From Syntrophobacter sp963666995 (GTDB taxonomy: Bacteria; Desulfobacterota; Syntrophobacteria; Syntrophobacterales; Syntrophobacteraceae): DNA of 64,000 nt. The first letter of the stretch is position 1. Each line of letters opens with the position of its first letter. Below are positions 1 to 8,441 of the stretch, piece by piece. The stretch lies in the NCBI GenBank assembly GCA_963666995.1, contig OY762941.1:682001-746000 (forward strand), in the 5' to 3' direction. The notes beneath the pieces were generated by a model. The model searched no databases. It was not told the DNA's origin and worked only from the letters and a program-made list of their open reading frames with translations. The position numbers and the translations under genes are program-made.

Positions 1-487
1 GGCTGCCGTCGTACGTGATCCCCCATCCTTCATGGGAGTATTTGAATTCACCCACCCTGCCGAAGGTGTTCCTGTCATAGACGAACCCGATGCCCGACCG
101 CCAGGTCAACTGGATCAGCCTGCCGTTGCAGACGGCAAGCCCTTCACCAAACAGATTTCCTTCAAGTGCCTGGATTCTGATGATCTTTCCCGACTCGAGT
201 TCCACCTGCCGGAGACTCGATTTCCCGATCAAGCCCGTGCTCTCGTAGAGAAAGCCGGCGGAAAAGACAAGCCCCTGGGTGAACGCGTCGGGATCATGAG
301 GATATTCATGGACAATCGTGAACCCGGATACGGGTGTCGATCGCGGCGTCGTGCCGGAAGGACCAGCGGAACATAAGCGGTAGCCCTGCAGGACCCCGGA
401 GTTCCCGGACTTAGATCCCGTGTCGGCGGAGGCAACGGAGGCCGCCGCGATCAACAGGAAAAGGAAGATGCGGAGGAAAAATCTCAT
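1..487 (-). CDS. Glutaminyl-peptide cyclotransferase (glutamine cyclotransferase family), partial
   Basis: Reading the minus strand from an ATG at 487 gives 162 codons without a stop before the window edge, so the C-terminus is missing. Residues 1-21 form a signal peptide (MRFFLRIFLFLL, then Ala-rich ending ASA), which predicts a periplasmic or secreted protein. The mature part matches the plant-type glutamine cyclotransferase beta-propeller: EYPHDPDAFTQGLVF (residues 61-75), FLYESTGLIGKSSLR (79-93), FGEGL (113-117), QLTW (126-129), EGWGITYDG (153-161). The family converts N-terminal glutamine to pyroglutamate, releasing ammonia. The gene runs away from ugd, with a palindrome pair just upstream of its start. 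The family call is firm; substrate is unknown. Confidence 0.85.
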   Translation of the reverse strand, partial: MRFFLRIFLFLLIAAASVASADTGSKSGNSGVLQGYRLCSAGPSGTTPRSTPVSGFTIVHEYPHDPDAFTQGLVFSAGFLYESTGLIGKSSLRQVELESGKIIRIQALEGNLFGEGLAVCNGRLIQLTWRSGIGFVYDRNTFGRVGEFKYSHEGWGITYDGS

Positions 488-545
488 CAGCGGCGTTGCC
501 GGTTTTCGCTCATGCGAAGTTGCGTTCAAAGCATCATCAAAACAC

Positions 546-617
546 GGGCGGGCACGGCCTTATCGTGCCCACCTTTTCGTTTCCGGGATGGTGGGCACGG
601 TGAAACTGTGCCCACCC
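546..617. repeat. Paired GTGGGCAC palindromes (REP-like)
   Basis: Two hairpins lie back to back. Positions 550-556 pair with 564-570 (GGGCACG/CGTGCCC). Positions 590-598 pair with 608-616 (GGTGGGCAC/GTGCCCACC). In addition 564-573 is complementary to 590-599, so a larger alternative fold is possible. They sit in the 200-bp gap between the divergently placed ends of the glutaminyl cyclase start and the ugd stop. The shape resembles REP/BIME intergenic repeats; copy number elsewhere cannot be judged here. Confidence 0.7.
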
Positions 618-689
618 TACACATTTACGGCCACTTTTGAAATTAACCGGACAGCTGTGTTTTCAAGGATCCCGACGGGTTAAGCGGAT

Positions 690-2006
690 TCACCGAATGG
701 GGATTCTCCCGACGCTGTGATAGGAGAAACCGAGTTGCTTCATCGCCCTGGGCCTGTAGACATTGCGAAGATCGATGAAAACCGGTTCCCTCAGCAGTTG
801 TTTGACCCTCATCAGGTCAAGTGCCCGGTATTCGTTCCATTCAGTCATCAATACGACCGCATCGGCCCCCTCACAAGCTTCGTAGGCACTGGAGCAGAAC
901 TTGACGCCGGGGATCAGCCTGGCCGCTTCCTGCATGGCCTCCGGGTCGTGCGCATTCACCTGCGCTCCGTGTTCCAGCAGGGTGGAGATGATGGTGAGCG
1001 AAGGGGCATCCCGGATATCATCCGTCTCAGGCTTAAATGCAAGGCCCAGGATTGCGATCGTCTTTCCCCCTTCATTTCCGCCCACTGCATTGCGTATCTT
1101 CCTTACCATGCGGGCCTTCTGGGCTGCATTCACTTCAACTACCGCTTCAACGATACGGCAGGCAACCCCATACTCCTGGGCGATACGCAGCAGGGCATGA
1201 GTGTCCTTCGGAAAACAGGAACCGCCGTAGCCCGGCCCGGCATGCAAAAACTTCTTCCCGATCCTCCCATCAAGGCCCATCCCTTTCGCCACATCCTGCA
1301 CGTCCGCTCCAATTTCCTCGCAAATGTTCGCCACTTCATTGATGAAGCTGATTTTTGTCGCCAGGAAGGCGTTCGAGGCATACTTGGTCAGCTCAGCGGT
1401 CTCGATTGTCGTGATCACAAAAGGGGTCTCGATAAGATAGAGCGGGCGGTACACCGCCTTGAGCACTTCCTCGGCCCGGGGCGAATCCACCCCGATCACG
1501 ACTCGGTCGGGGTGCATGAAGTCGGTTATGGCAGCTCCTTCACGCAGGAACTCGGGGTTGCTCGCTACGTCGAAGGAAGCTCCGGGATTCACCTCGGCGA
1601 TGATCCTGGCCACCTGGCGTGCCGTTCCCACCGGCACCGTGCTCTTATTGACCACTACCGTGTAGTCGCGCAGGAACGGACCCAGTTGACGGGCTGCATC
1701 ATGCACATAAGTCAGATCGGCGTAGCCGTCGCCACGGCGCGATGCCGGAGTCCCAACCGCGATAAAAACCACCTCTGCATCGGGTACCGCAGGACTGTAA
1801 TCCGTAGTGAAGACAAGGCGGTTCGCCTGAAGGTTCTTCTTTACAAGAACATCCAGACCGGGTTCGTAGATTGGGATTTGCTTCTGGTTGAGGCGATCGA
1901 TTTTTTCCTCATCCTTGTCGATGCATGTGACCTCGTGGCCGAATTCAGCAAAGCATGCACCGCTCACAAGCCCGACATATCCCGTCCCTATAACGACGAT
2001 TCTCAT
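690..2006 (-). CDS. ugd: UDP-glucose 6-dehydrogenase
   Basis: This 438-aa protein is a full-length member of the UDP-glucose/GDP-mannose dehydrogenase family. It would oxidise UDP-glucose to UDP-glucuronate with two NAD+ in the cytoplasm. The NAD-binding GTGYVG is at residues 7-12, the central KSTVPVGTA near 121-129, and the catalytic cysteine is C264 in GPGYGGSCFPKD. I chose the ATG at 2006 because the protein then begins MRIVVIGTGYVG, as is standard in the family, and AAGGAAA lies upstream; an in-frame extension to 2045 adds 13 unconserved residues. It is on the opposite strand from the main sugar locus, 7.6 kb away, but would supply a uronic-acid donor to it. Confidence 0.95.
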   Translation of the reverse strand: MRIVVIGTGYVGLVSGACFAEFGHEVTCIDKDEEKIDRLNQKQIPIYEPGLDVLVKKNLQANRLVFTTDYSPAVPDAEVVFIAVGTPASRRGDGYADLTYVHDAARQLGPFLRDYTVVVNKSTVPVGTARQVARIIAEVNPGASFDVASNPEFLREGAAITDFMHPDRVVIGVDSPRAEEVLKAVYRPLYLIETPFVITTIETAELTKYASNAFLATKISFINEVANICEEIGADVQDVAKGMGLDGRIGKKFLHAGPGYGGSCFPKDTHALLRIAQEYGVACRIVEAVVEVNAAQKARMVRKIRNAVGGNEGGKTIAILGLAFKPETDDIRDAPSLTIISTLLEHGAQVNAHDPEAMQEAARLIPGVKFCSSAYEACEGADAVVLMTEWNEYRALDLMRVKQLLREPVFIDLRNVYRPRAMKQLGFSYHSVGRIPIR

Positions 2007-2292
2007 ATTGAGTGATTTCCTTTTCTTGCGACATGTCCCAACCAAAATAATTCATTTACAGACCATACCGGTTTGCGGGAATATGTACCAAGTTACAAAA
2101 CTCCTTACAAGACCGGAAATGATCCTTCGGAAAGATAGTGCCCCGAACCCATACCGGACACGAGCGAAGGGCCGGCGTTTCCGCATTCTCACCGCGGTTT
2201 GGAGACGGCGAAAATATATCGCTTTGCTTCGGGGCCTTTCTGATCGATAATAATTTGATTAAAATACAAAAAAAGAAAATCGGGGGATCCTC
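2007..2292. other. Divergent intergenic region ugd / helicase
   Basis: This 286-bp gap separates two divergent genes and must hold both promoters. The 40 bases before the helicase are AT-rich (GATAATAATTTG near 2246). A weak plus-strand promoter guess is TTGCTT at 2224 and GATAAT at 2246. No convincing operator or small gene was seen. Confidence 0.4.
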
Positions 2293-5007
2293 TTGGCATT
2301 CAGCTCAAAGCATGCAGGCCGCTTCACGAGAAGCAGGAGACATCCTGCCCCCGGAATGTCGACGAAAAACCGCGAACGCCCCTTTGCCTTTCGCATTCAC
2401 CGGAGTCTCAACCAGGTATTCAGCCGGATAGGCATTCCGGATAAGAGACCTTTCGTGCCCGACCCGTACCAGTTGGAAGCTCTCGACAAAGTCAGGGGTT
2501 CCGATGTTCTCGTGACCGCACCGACCGGTGCGGGCAAGACCTATATCGCCGTTGAGGCGATTCGCAAAGTGTACGAACGTGGGGGCATGAGCTGGTATGC
2601 TTCACCCCTGAAGGCCCTGTCCAACGCAAAGTATGAGGAATTCTCGGTTGTTTTCGGTCAGGAGAATGTGGGCATCCTGACTGGAGACAGGAAAGAAAAC
2701 GTGCAGGCCCCGATTATCGTGGGGACCACCGAGATCCTGAGAAACCAGCTCTACGACACCATGCACAGAGGAGAGGACCTCGACGTCGATCTCGTGGTGC
2801 TCGATGAAGCACACTATCTGGGGGACCAGGACCGCGGAGTGGTGTGGGAGGAAGTCCTCATCTACCTGCCCCCGCGGGTGAGACTGCTGCTCCTTTCCGC
2901 AACAGTCGAAAATGCGACGGAAATCTGCGCATGGCTCAAATGGCTTCGAAATGCCCCCTGTGTATCGGTTGCCGCTTTCGACCGGCCGGTTCCTCTTTAT
3001 CCTCTTTTCCTGTTCCCCACCGGTGAACTGTCCCCCCTGGGAACCCGTCGCGGTCTGCTGACGAAAATCCGCACCATCAATCCCAGGTCGTTCTCCCGGA
3101 ACGATTTCCCCGATATTCTCAGGCTCATGGACGTCTTGCGCCAGGCCAACCTGCTGCCGGCCATTTTTTTCATGAAATCGAGGGCGGATTGCGACAAAGC
3201 GATCTCGATGTGCCGCCCTTCTTCAATCTCCTCTCATGAAAGTGAAGATGTTTTTCGGCATAAATTGAGTGCCTTGCTCAAGACTTTCCCGTTCCTGAAA
3301 AAGCACCAGCACCTGTCCACCCTCAGGGAAGCCAGGGTCGGAGCCCACCACGGCGGACAACTGCCGCATTGGAAACTGTTACTCGAAAAACTCATGCAGG
3401 AAGGACACCTGGACGCTATTTTTTCCACATCCACGGTCGCGGCCGGCGTCAATTTTCCCGCCCGCACAGTCGTGGTACTCCAGAGTGACCGGTTCAACGG
3501 GAAGGAATTTGCCGAACTGACGGCGACCGATCTCCTCCAGATGACGGGACGGGCCGGCCGGAGAGGGATGGATGAAATCGGCTTTGTCCTCGTGGTTCCC
3601 GGAGTCTTCCAGAATCCACAACTCATCCACGATCTGCTGAAATCAGCTCCGGATCCGATCGTCAGCCAGATTCGCATCAACCATTCGATGGTTCTCAACT
3701 TGCTTCTGTCTCACACGCCAAACGAGATCCGAACGCTCTTTGCGTCGTCGCTCGCGACGTTTCAGAACCTGAAAAATGAATCGAGGCTCGCGGAGGAATT
3801 CGACGCCGCCGTTGTCGAGATCGAACCCTGGATCCCGGAAATGGCCTGCGGATCCCTGGAGAGACTGGCCCAGGTCCGGCCCCGCTACACTGCGTTGACG
3901 GAACAACGGCGCAGGAGTCAAAGAAGTCTGAAGAAGCGGGCCTCGCCCAGGTTTCTGAACGATCTCCTGGTTCCAGGCAGGGTCTTTTTCAGCCAGAGGC
4001 GAACACCCTATGTCGTCATCGCCTACCCACAGACGGAATACAGGACTGTGGAAGCGGTGCGCCTGGCTCATCCCCTTAGAACGAAGAAGGGAAAGATTCG
4101 AACCTACCGGGTGGACTTCCATCGCATCAGGGAGATGGGAGGAACGATCAGCCCCGTGCCATCCATTGCGGACCGGCAGGAATGGGAAAATATAGCTTCC
4201 GGAGTCTCCAGGCAGCCGCTTCGGACTATGCCCGGAGAATCCGGTTCGCAGCAGGAACCGCAGATGGAAGGGGCTCTTCAGGAACTGCGTGAACTGAATT
4301 CAGAGATAGCGGCTCTTCCCTGCAATACGTGCAGCCTTTTTGCCCCTTGCCAAAAGGGGACGTCTCACCCGTTTACCTCGTCTCTTCAGCGATATTTCGA
4401 TCAACTGGCCAGGGTGCAAACCATCCAGGAACAGTTGTGGCGCTCTTTCCTGCGGCATTTCCGGCTCCTTCAGGAGGAAGGTTACGTCGATGCCGACGGC
4501 CGCCTCACCCAGGACGGCCTGTGGGCGTCGAAACTCAGGCTGGACCAACCCCTGCTCATATCCGAAGGCATACGGAAAAACGTGTTCCCCGTCGACCGCC
4601 CCGAATTACTCGCCGCTCTTATCGCCCCGTTTGTCATGGACCGCGAAAGGCACGGCGACATCCAACTCTCATCGCTTGTCTGGAAGTATCCCGACCTGGC
4701 AAAGCCGTTTTTCAAGATGCTCGAAAGTCTTCAGACCCTGCGGGACCATCTCAAATCCGAAGGTTTCGGCATTCCCCCGCTCCCATTCTGGGCCGTCGCC
4801 ACCGTATACCACTGGGCGAAGGGTGCGTCATGGGAGGTTGTGAGAGAGATTTCGGGGATGGACGAAGGGGACCTCGCAATGGTCATCCTGAGAACCGCAG
4901 ATCACCTCCGACAGGTTGAATCCCTGACGGAAACCCATCCAGCCCTCGCCGCCTCCGCTCGCCGTGCAATCGACCGGCTCCTGCGCGAACCCGTACTCGT
5001 GGAATGA
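2293..5007 (+). CDS. Ski2-like DEAD/DEAH-box helicase
   Basis: This 904-aa superfamily 2 helicase has Walker A APTGAGKT near residues 76-83, DEAH in VVLDEAHYL near 167-175, SAT in LLLLSATVEN, a motif V-like TSTVAAGVNFPAR, and motif VI QMTGRAGRRG. The middle and C-terminal parts (rRNA-processing-arch-like and helical regions) are Ski2/Mtr4-like and include CNTCSLFAPC, a C-x2-C-x5-C cluster near residue 678. It probably unwinds structured RNA or DNA; no bacterial substrate can be deduced. The start is uncertain: TTG at 2293 has GGGGGA upstream, while the ATG at 2356 (MSTKNRERP) would remove a poorly conserved basic leader. It stands alone, divergent from ugd. Confidence 0.85.
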   Translation: MAFSSKHAGRFTRSRRHPAPGMSTKNRERPFAFRIHRSLNQVFSRIGIPDKRPFVPDPYQLEALDKVRGSDVLVTAPTGAGKTYIAVEAIRKVYERGGMSWYASPLKALSNAKYEEFSVVFGQENVGILTGDRKENVQAPIIVGTTEILRNQLYDTMHRGEDLDVDLVVLDEAHYLGDQDRGVVWEEVLIYLPPRVRLLLLSATVENATEICAWLKWLRNAPCVSVAAFDRPVPLYPLFLFPTGELSPLGTRRGLLTKIRTINPRSFSRNDFPDILRLMDVLRQANLLPAIFFMKSRADCDKAISMCRPSSISSHESEDVFRHKLSALLKTFPFLKKHQHLSTLREARVGAHHGGQLPHWKLLLEKLMQEGHLDAIFSTSTVAAGVNFPARTVVVLQSDRFNGKEFAELTATDLLQMTGRAGRRGMDEIGFVLVVPGVFQNPQLIHDLLKSAPDPIVSQIRINHSMVLNLLLSHTPNEIRTLFASSLATFQNLKNESRLAEEFDAAVVEIEPWIPEMACGSLERLAQVRPRYTALTEQRRRSQRSLKKRASPRFLNDLLVPGRVFFSQRRTPYVVIAYPQTEYRTVEAVRLAHPLRTKKGKIRTYRVDFHRIREMGGTISPVPSIADRQEWENIASGVSRQPLRTMPGESGSQQEPQMEGALQELRELNSEIAALPCNTCSLFAPCQKGTSHPFTSSLQRYFDQLARVQTIQEQLWRSFLRHFRLLQEEGYVDADGRLTQDGLWASKLRLDQPLLISEGIRKNVFPVDRPELLAALIAPFVMDRERHGDIQLSSLVWKYPDLAKPFFKMLESLQTLRDHLKSEGFGIPPLPFWAVATVYHWAKGASWEVVREISGMDEGDLAMVILRTADHLRQVESLTETHPALAASARRAIDRLLREPVLVE

Positions 5008-5091
5008 TATTCTTCCTCCATTTTTCAGCCTTTCACCTGAAAAGGGACTCTGCATGCCTTCGTGGGCTGCACGACGCCACCTTCCGCCGAC

Positions 5092-5120
5092 TTGAGAATC
5101 CATTTAATAATGATTATCCT
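5092..5120 (+). promoter_or_regulatory. Sigma70-like promoter overlapped by a Fur-box-like operator
   Basis: TTGAGA at 5092-5097 and TATCCT at 5115-5120 are 17 bp apart. Across the spacer and -10, positions 5105-5119 read TAATAATGATTATCC, matching the Fur 7-1-7 consensus TGATAATNATTATCA at 13 positions when N is counted as a match. An operator over the -10 would fit repression by Fur with Fe(II). It lies about 90 bp upstream of a small cysteine-rich gene with a strong ribosome binding site. Seen directly as a motif; function is inferred. Confidence 0.55.
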
Positions 5121-5211
5121 CTTTGTGGAGGTTGGAAAAACAACTTCGGAAAATATGTCTCCACCGTGAGAGTGCTCTTCAAGTGAGAGGGGTGGAGAAA
5201 AGGAGGATAAA

Positions 5212-5361
5212 ATGGAATACGCGGAAAGAGATAAATGCACTTTGGACGGCAAGTTATATATGGAAGGCGTTGAGTTCTGTGATACCGAAAAATGCATGAG
5301 ATGCGAAGGCGGGAATTGGGAATCGAGATTCATCGACCGGGTTTTTGGAGTCGGCCCCTGA
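5212..5361 (+). CDS. Small cysteine-rich protein, 49 aa
   Basis: The ATG at 5212 follows AGGAGG (5201-5206) with 5-nt spacing, the best ribosome binding site in this part of the window, and TGA is at 5359-5361. The 49-aa product has four cysteines, C9, C23, C28 and C31, in the order C-x2-G-K-x-Y-x2-G-x3-C-x4-C-x2-C-x2-G-x-W, which suggests a small metal-binding or disulfide knuckle. There is no signal peptide or membrane segment. It has its own promoter with a Fur-box-like site and a terminator about 100 bp downstream, so it looks like a single-gene unit. I do not recognise the family. Iron-responsive expression is inferred. Confidence 0.6.
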   Translation: MEYAERDKCTLDGKLYMEGVEFCDTEKCMRCEGGNWESRFIDRVFGVGP

Positions 5362-5463
5362 TAACGGTACAACGTAAACCGGTATTTTGCGAAATTGACT
5401 TCCGGAGGTTTTGGCGACTGCCGGCGGACTGTGCGTTCAGCCTGAGGAACCTCTGGAAGGAAA

Positions 5464-5503
5464 CCCCAAAAAACCGTCCTCCTTGGAGGGCGGTTTTTTG
5501 GGG
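5464..5503 (+). terminator. Strong rho-independent terminator
   Basis: Positions 5464-5482 pair with 5485-5503 around a 2-base loop: CCCCAAAAAACCGTCCTCC against GGAGGGCGGTTTTTTGGGG, with a single G-U pair. The T run follows the GC core, so it would end transcription of the small cysteine-rich gene. Its symmetry lets it work on both strands. Confidence 0.85.
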
Positions 5504-5727
5504 CGAAACGCGCTGGAGGAGGCCTCCCCATGGTGGTTCCGTGCTCGGCGGATCACCTCTGCGGGATCCAGGGCACCCTCGACACCTTCCGCGTCCTGCC
5601 ACGTCAGCGCGTAAGGCGATTGAGAGGATTTAGCGCGAGCCGATTTTATTCGATGGAATAATAACGCCTTTCAGGAAGAGCGGAAGCCCCTCGAAAGGGA
5701 GAGGAATGCGATGACCTGAGATAGAAA
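5504..5727. other. Gene-free gap between convergent terminators
   Basis: No ORF with a ribosome binding site, no RNA gene and no clear repeat was seen. The stretch lies between the plus-strand terminator at 5464-5503 and the minus-strand terminator at 5728-5752, as expected between convergent units. Confidence 0.5.
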
Positions 5728-5752
5728 ACCCGGAGAGATTCTCTCCCCGGGT
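5728..5752 (-). terminator. Terminator of the MFS gene
   Basis: On the minus strand, ACCCGGGGAGA and TCTCTCCGGGT form an 11-bp stem with one mismatch and a very short loop, followed by TTTT at 5728-5725. It begins about 45 bp past the MFS stop codon. Confidence 0.7.
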
Positions 5753-5795
5753 CAGGATTTCCCTTCGTCTCTTGCCACGGTCAGTGTCTCAGAGA

Positions 5796-7139
5796 CTAGG
5801 CCTCAATCTTTGGAGGCGGCTTCGTAACGAAAAGCAAGACCACGCCGATGCCGCAGACAACCGCCGCAACTATGAACGGGGTCAGATAGACCTTGTACAT
5901 GTCCAGCAAGAATCCCGCCACATAAGGCCCGGCAAAACCGGCAAGGCCCCACGCGGTAAAAAGCAGTCCATAGTTGGATCCCTGCGCGGTGGGACCAAAA
6001 TACTGCAGGCAGGTAGCCGGAAAAAGGGTGAACATGGCGCCGTAGTTCCAGCCGATAATGGCGGAAGCCAGGAGCAGGAGAACATAGGTGCCGCCCACCG
6101 GATAGAGGAACAGCATCACAACAGTCTGAACTGTGAAGGTAGCCAGGAAGCATATCCGCGTACCAACCTTGTCGACAATCGCCCCGATCAGGACCCGCAC
6201 GAGGGCATTGGTGAAAGCCAGGGCGCTGACTGCAAAACTTGCATTCATGGCGATTTCTTTGAGGTCGGCCGAGTCCTTGGGAATGGCGTCCACGGCCAGC
6301 CCTTTGGCGGCTGCCAGAGCCTTCGTCATCTCCAGGTTTCCATGAAAGGCAAGATGGCCGATCACCATCAACCCGGCGAAGGAACCGCAGAAATAAGCCA
6401 GATAAAGCAGCCAGAATTGAGGAGTCTTTTTTGCCTCTTCATAGGTGTAATCGCGCCCCGCTTTGGGTGCCCCGGCCTTAGGCACCGGCGGATTCCAGCC
6501 GGCGGGTTTCCACCCTTTGGGAGGAACTTTCAAGCACATGGCGGCGATAATGGCCATGATTCCCATGGCGATCCCGACGTACTTGAAGACCGGCAGCGCC
6601 CCGCCGAAAACCTCAATCAACTTCGTGGCCAAAGGCCCCATGATGAACGAACCCAGACCCAGACCCACCACCGCAAAACCAGTGGCCAATGCCCTTCTGT
6701 CGGGCCACCATTTGGGAGCGGTGGCAATGGGCGGCAGATAGATCATGCCGCCGCCAAAAGCGGCAACGATCCCATACCATAAATATAGTTCCCACTTCGT
6801 GGTAATCGTGGAGACCAGGAAGAAACCAACCGCCAGAATGATGCCCCCAACCAACACTACTTTTCTTGGGCCGTACTTATCGCTCAACCGGCCGGCGGGG
6901 AAAGTCATCAACCCGAACACCAGGCATGCAATGGCGTAGGCAAGCGCCACCTCACTGGCGCTCCAACCAAACTGAGCCCTCAAAGGCTTGATAAAAACGC
7001 TGAAGGCATACAATAGCAAACCGCAACAGGTACTCCCTAAAACGCCTCCGAGCAACGGGATCCACCGTGGGAAGGTTTTTTCGACTTGTTCTGCCATGCT
7101 GTACCCTTTCGCTGCTGTTTTGTCGATTTGTTCTGCCAT
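5796..7139 (-). CDS. MFS transporter, OFA (oxalate/formate antiporter-like) family
   Basis: The 447-aa product has about 12 hydrophobic segments. The first is preceded by FPRWIPLLGGVLG, and the loop between TM2 and TM3 carries the MFS signature as GRLSDKYGPRKV. Other family-like stretches are MIYLPPIATAPKWWPDRRALATG and YEEAKKTPQFWLLYLAYFCG, typical of OFA carriers that exchange small carboxylates. Substrate is unknown; a short organic acid is an inference. Three in-frame ATGs occur at 7154, 7139 and 7097. I chose 7139 because GAAAGGA lies 7 nt upstream, but 7097 has an almost identical context owing to a 42-bp duplication. It is monocistronic with its own terminator. Confidence 0.85.
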   Translation of the reverse strand: MAEQIDKTAAKGYSMAEQVEKTFPRWIPLLGGVLGSTCCGLLLYAFSVFIKPLRAQFGWSASEVALAYAIACLVFGLMTFPAGRLSDKYGPRKVVLVGGIILAVGFFLVSTITTKWELYLWYGIVAAFGGGMIYLPPIATAPKWWPDRRALATGFAVVGLGLGSFIMGPLATKLIEVFGGALPVFKYVGIAMGIMAIIAAMCLKVPPKGWKPAGWNPPVPKAGAPKAGRDYTYEEAKKTPQFWLLYLAYFCGSFAGLMVIGHLAFHGNLEMTKALAAAKGLAVDAIPKDSADLKEIAMNASFAVSALAFTNALVRVLIGAIVDKVGTRICFLATFTVQTVVMLFLYPVGGTYVLLLLASAIIGWNYGAMFTLFPATCLQYFGPTAQGSNYGLLFTAWGLAGFAGPYVAGFLLDMYKVYLTPFIVAAVVCGIGVVLLFVTKPPPKIEA

Positions 7140-7154
7140 GCCGAATCCTTTCAT
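7081..7154 (-). repeat. 42-bp tandem duplication covering the MFS start site
   Basis: The plus strand at 7081-7111 and 7123-7153 reads TCGAYTTGTTCTGCCATG then GCYGWAYCCTTTC, a direct repeat 42 bp apart with about five differences in 31. On the coding strand each copy contains GAAAGG, a spacer, ATG and codons for MAEQ(I/V)(D/E)KT. The spacing is exactly 14 codons, so both copies are in frame and the longer product begins MAEQIDKT and then repeats MAEQVEKT. Confidence 0.8.
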
Positions 7155-8441
7155 TTATAATCGTTCGTATTCGACATAAATCGGAATGCAATACTTGGTT
7201 ACAGGAAAGCTTGAGCAAAAATGATAAATGGACCAAACCCGAAAACCTTACCACCTCCTTTCAGTGCGATTCCCAGAAACCAGACCGGTCTTCATCTACC
7301 TGGAATCCGGACAGTGAGGCTCTTCCCTGCCGGGAAGAATGACTTGAAGGAGTCCCGACGATATCAGTGCGTTACAATGAAATGAGCCAGCTTAAGGAAG
7401 GGAGCGGGAGCGGGATCCAGATAATGAATGATTCCATTTCCGGCATGCTGCTTCGGGATCATATGAGAGTTGAGTGGACTCTGACGCGCTTGCGGCCGGA
7501 TCTCCATTTCAAACGGACATCCCGGACCGGGTAAATGATCGACCTCCTTTTAACCGTTAATCCCTTTCATCCGACAAATCCCGGACCTGTGCAAAGTCCA
7601 CGAAGTGCCGGCACTACCATTTTCCTTCCACTCGATTCGGATAACCGGCGACAACTTTCCCCCATCGGCAGCCGACCGCCAACTTCCCAGGCATCCTCCT
7701 GCCGGCTGGGGAATTCCAACACAGGCGAAAGCGATGGGAAGCTTTGAAGCTACATTCCCCTCGCCCTCTCTTTCTTCCCGCCTGACAAAGGCCGGGAAAC
7801 CTGCGTATGGGCGTTACCCAACAGTGCTTTCTGCAGACTGTGGTGGAAAAGAGTGTGAATCTTTGTGGCGGTTCGCGGCGAACCGATCGCCCCGGCCATC
7901 TCTGTCTAAACCGGCCACTGGAACCCAGATCGCTCTTGACAAGAACTTCTCAAAAAAATCCGGTATAAATTGGTCTTTAAGAAATGCAGATTGGAATTAT
8001 ACTACGAGAGCAGGATGATCAGCAGACTCCGGAGACGCGAGACCCTCGCTCTGTTTCAACTGACGAGAATACGGAGCTTCAGGGGTCCGGAATCAATGAA
8101 ACCTGGAACAAAAACAGCCCCTTCTTTTTCCCTCCACGGACAATGGACTTTTTTCGGGCATTCATGCACCGATTGAATGTCTCAAATGTACATCCTCCAC
8201 TTATACACCTTACCCTTACTTTTTATTGCATAGGCGCAAAGGCTTGTCAAGGCAAATTCATATTGTTTCTAACTCCTTGGTAGTCATGATTAAAGGATGC
8301 CTTCTAATATACGGGCAAGCCGCCTCTGCCGAACGCTATCACGCGGCGGCTTCAAATGAATTCTTTGCTGCAGAACTCCCGCTTCGTCCCACGGCAGGCC
8401 GGGCATCGGAAAGGAGGAGGCCCCCCAGCGCTCACCAGGAG
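7155..8441. other. 1.3-kb region without a convincing gene
   Basis: Open frames here (for example 7605-8018 and 7984-8283, plus strand) lack ribosome binding sites and family-like sequence. A TTGACA at 7937 and TATAAA further on are 22 bp apart, too far for a normal promoter. No tRNA, palindrome pair or IS end was found. The stretch may contain gene remnants or an unstructured RNA; I cannot support either. Confidence 0.5.

Noticed and set aside
717..2015. 432-aa open frame on the plus strand
   Set aside because: Antisense shadow of ugd; low-complexity His/Arg/Asp-rich translation with no family motifs.
4329..4919. 196-aa and 167-aa frames inside the helicase
   Set aside because: Alternative-frame shadows rich in Pro/Arg; helicase frame is continuous through the region.
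5772..6782. 336-aa open frame on the plus strand
   Set aside because: Antisense to the MFS transporter; charged, repeat-like translation typical of the complement of membrane-protein codons.
7937..7970. TTGACA ... TATAAA as a promoter
   Set aside because: The hexamers are 22 bp apart, too far for a sigma70 promoter, and no gene follows within 400 bp.
7605..8283. ORFs of 137 and 99 aa in the gene-free stretch
   Set aside because: No ribosome binding site, no hydrophobic or family-like pattern; composition looks non-coding.
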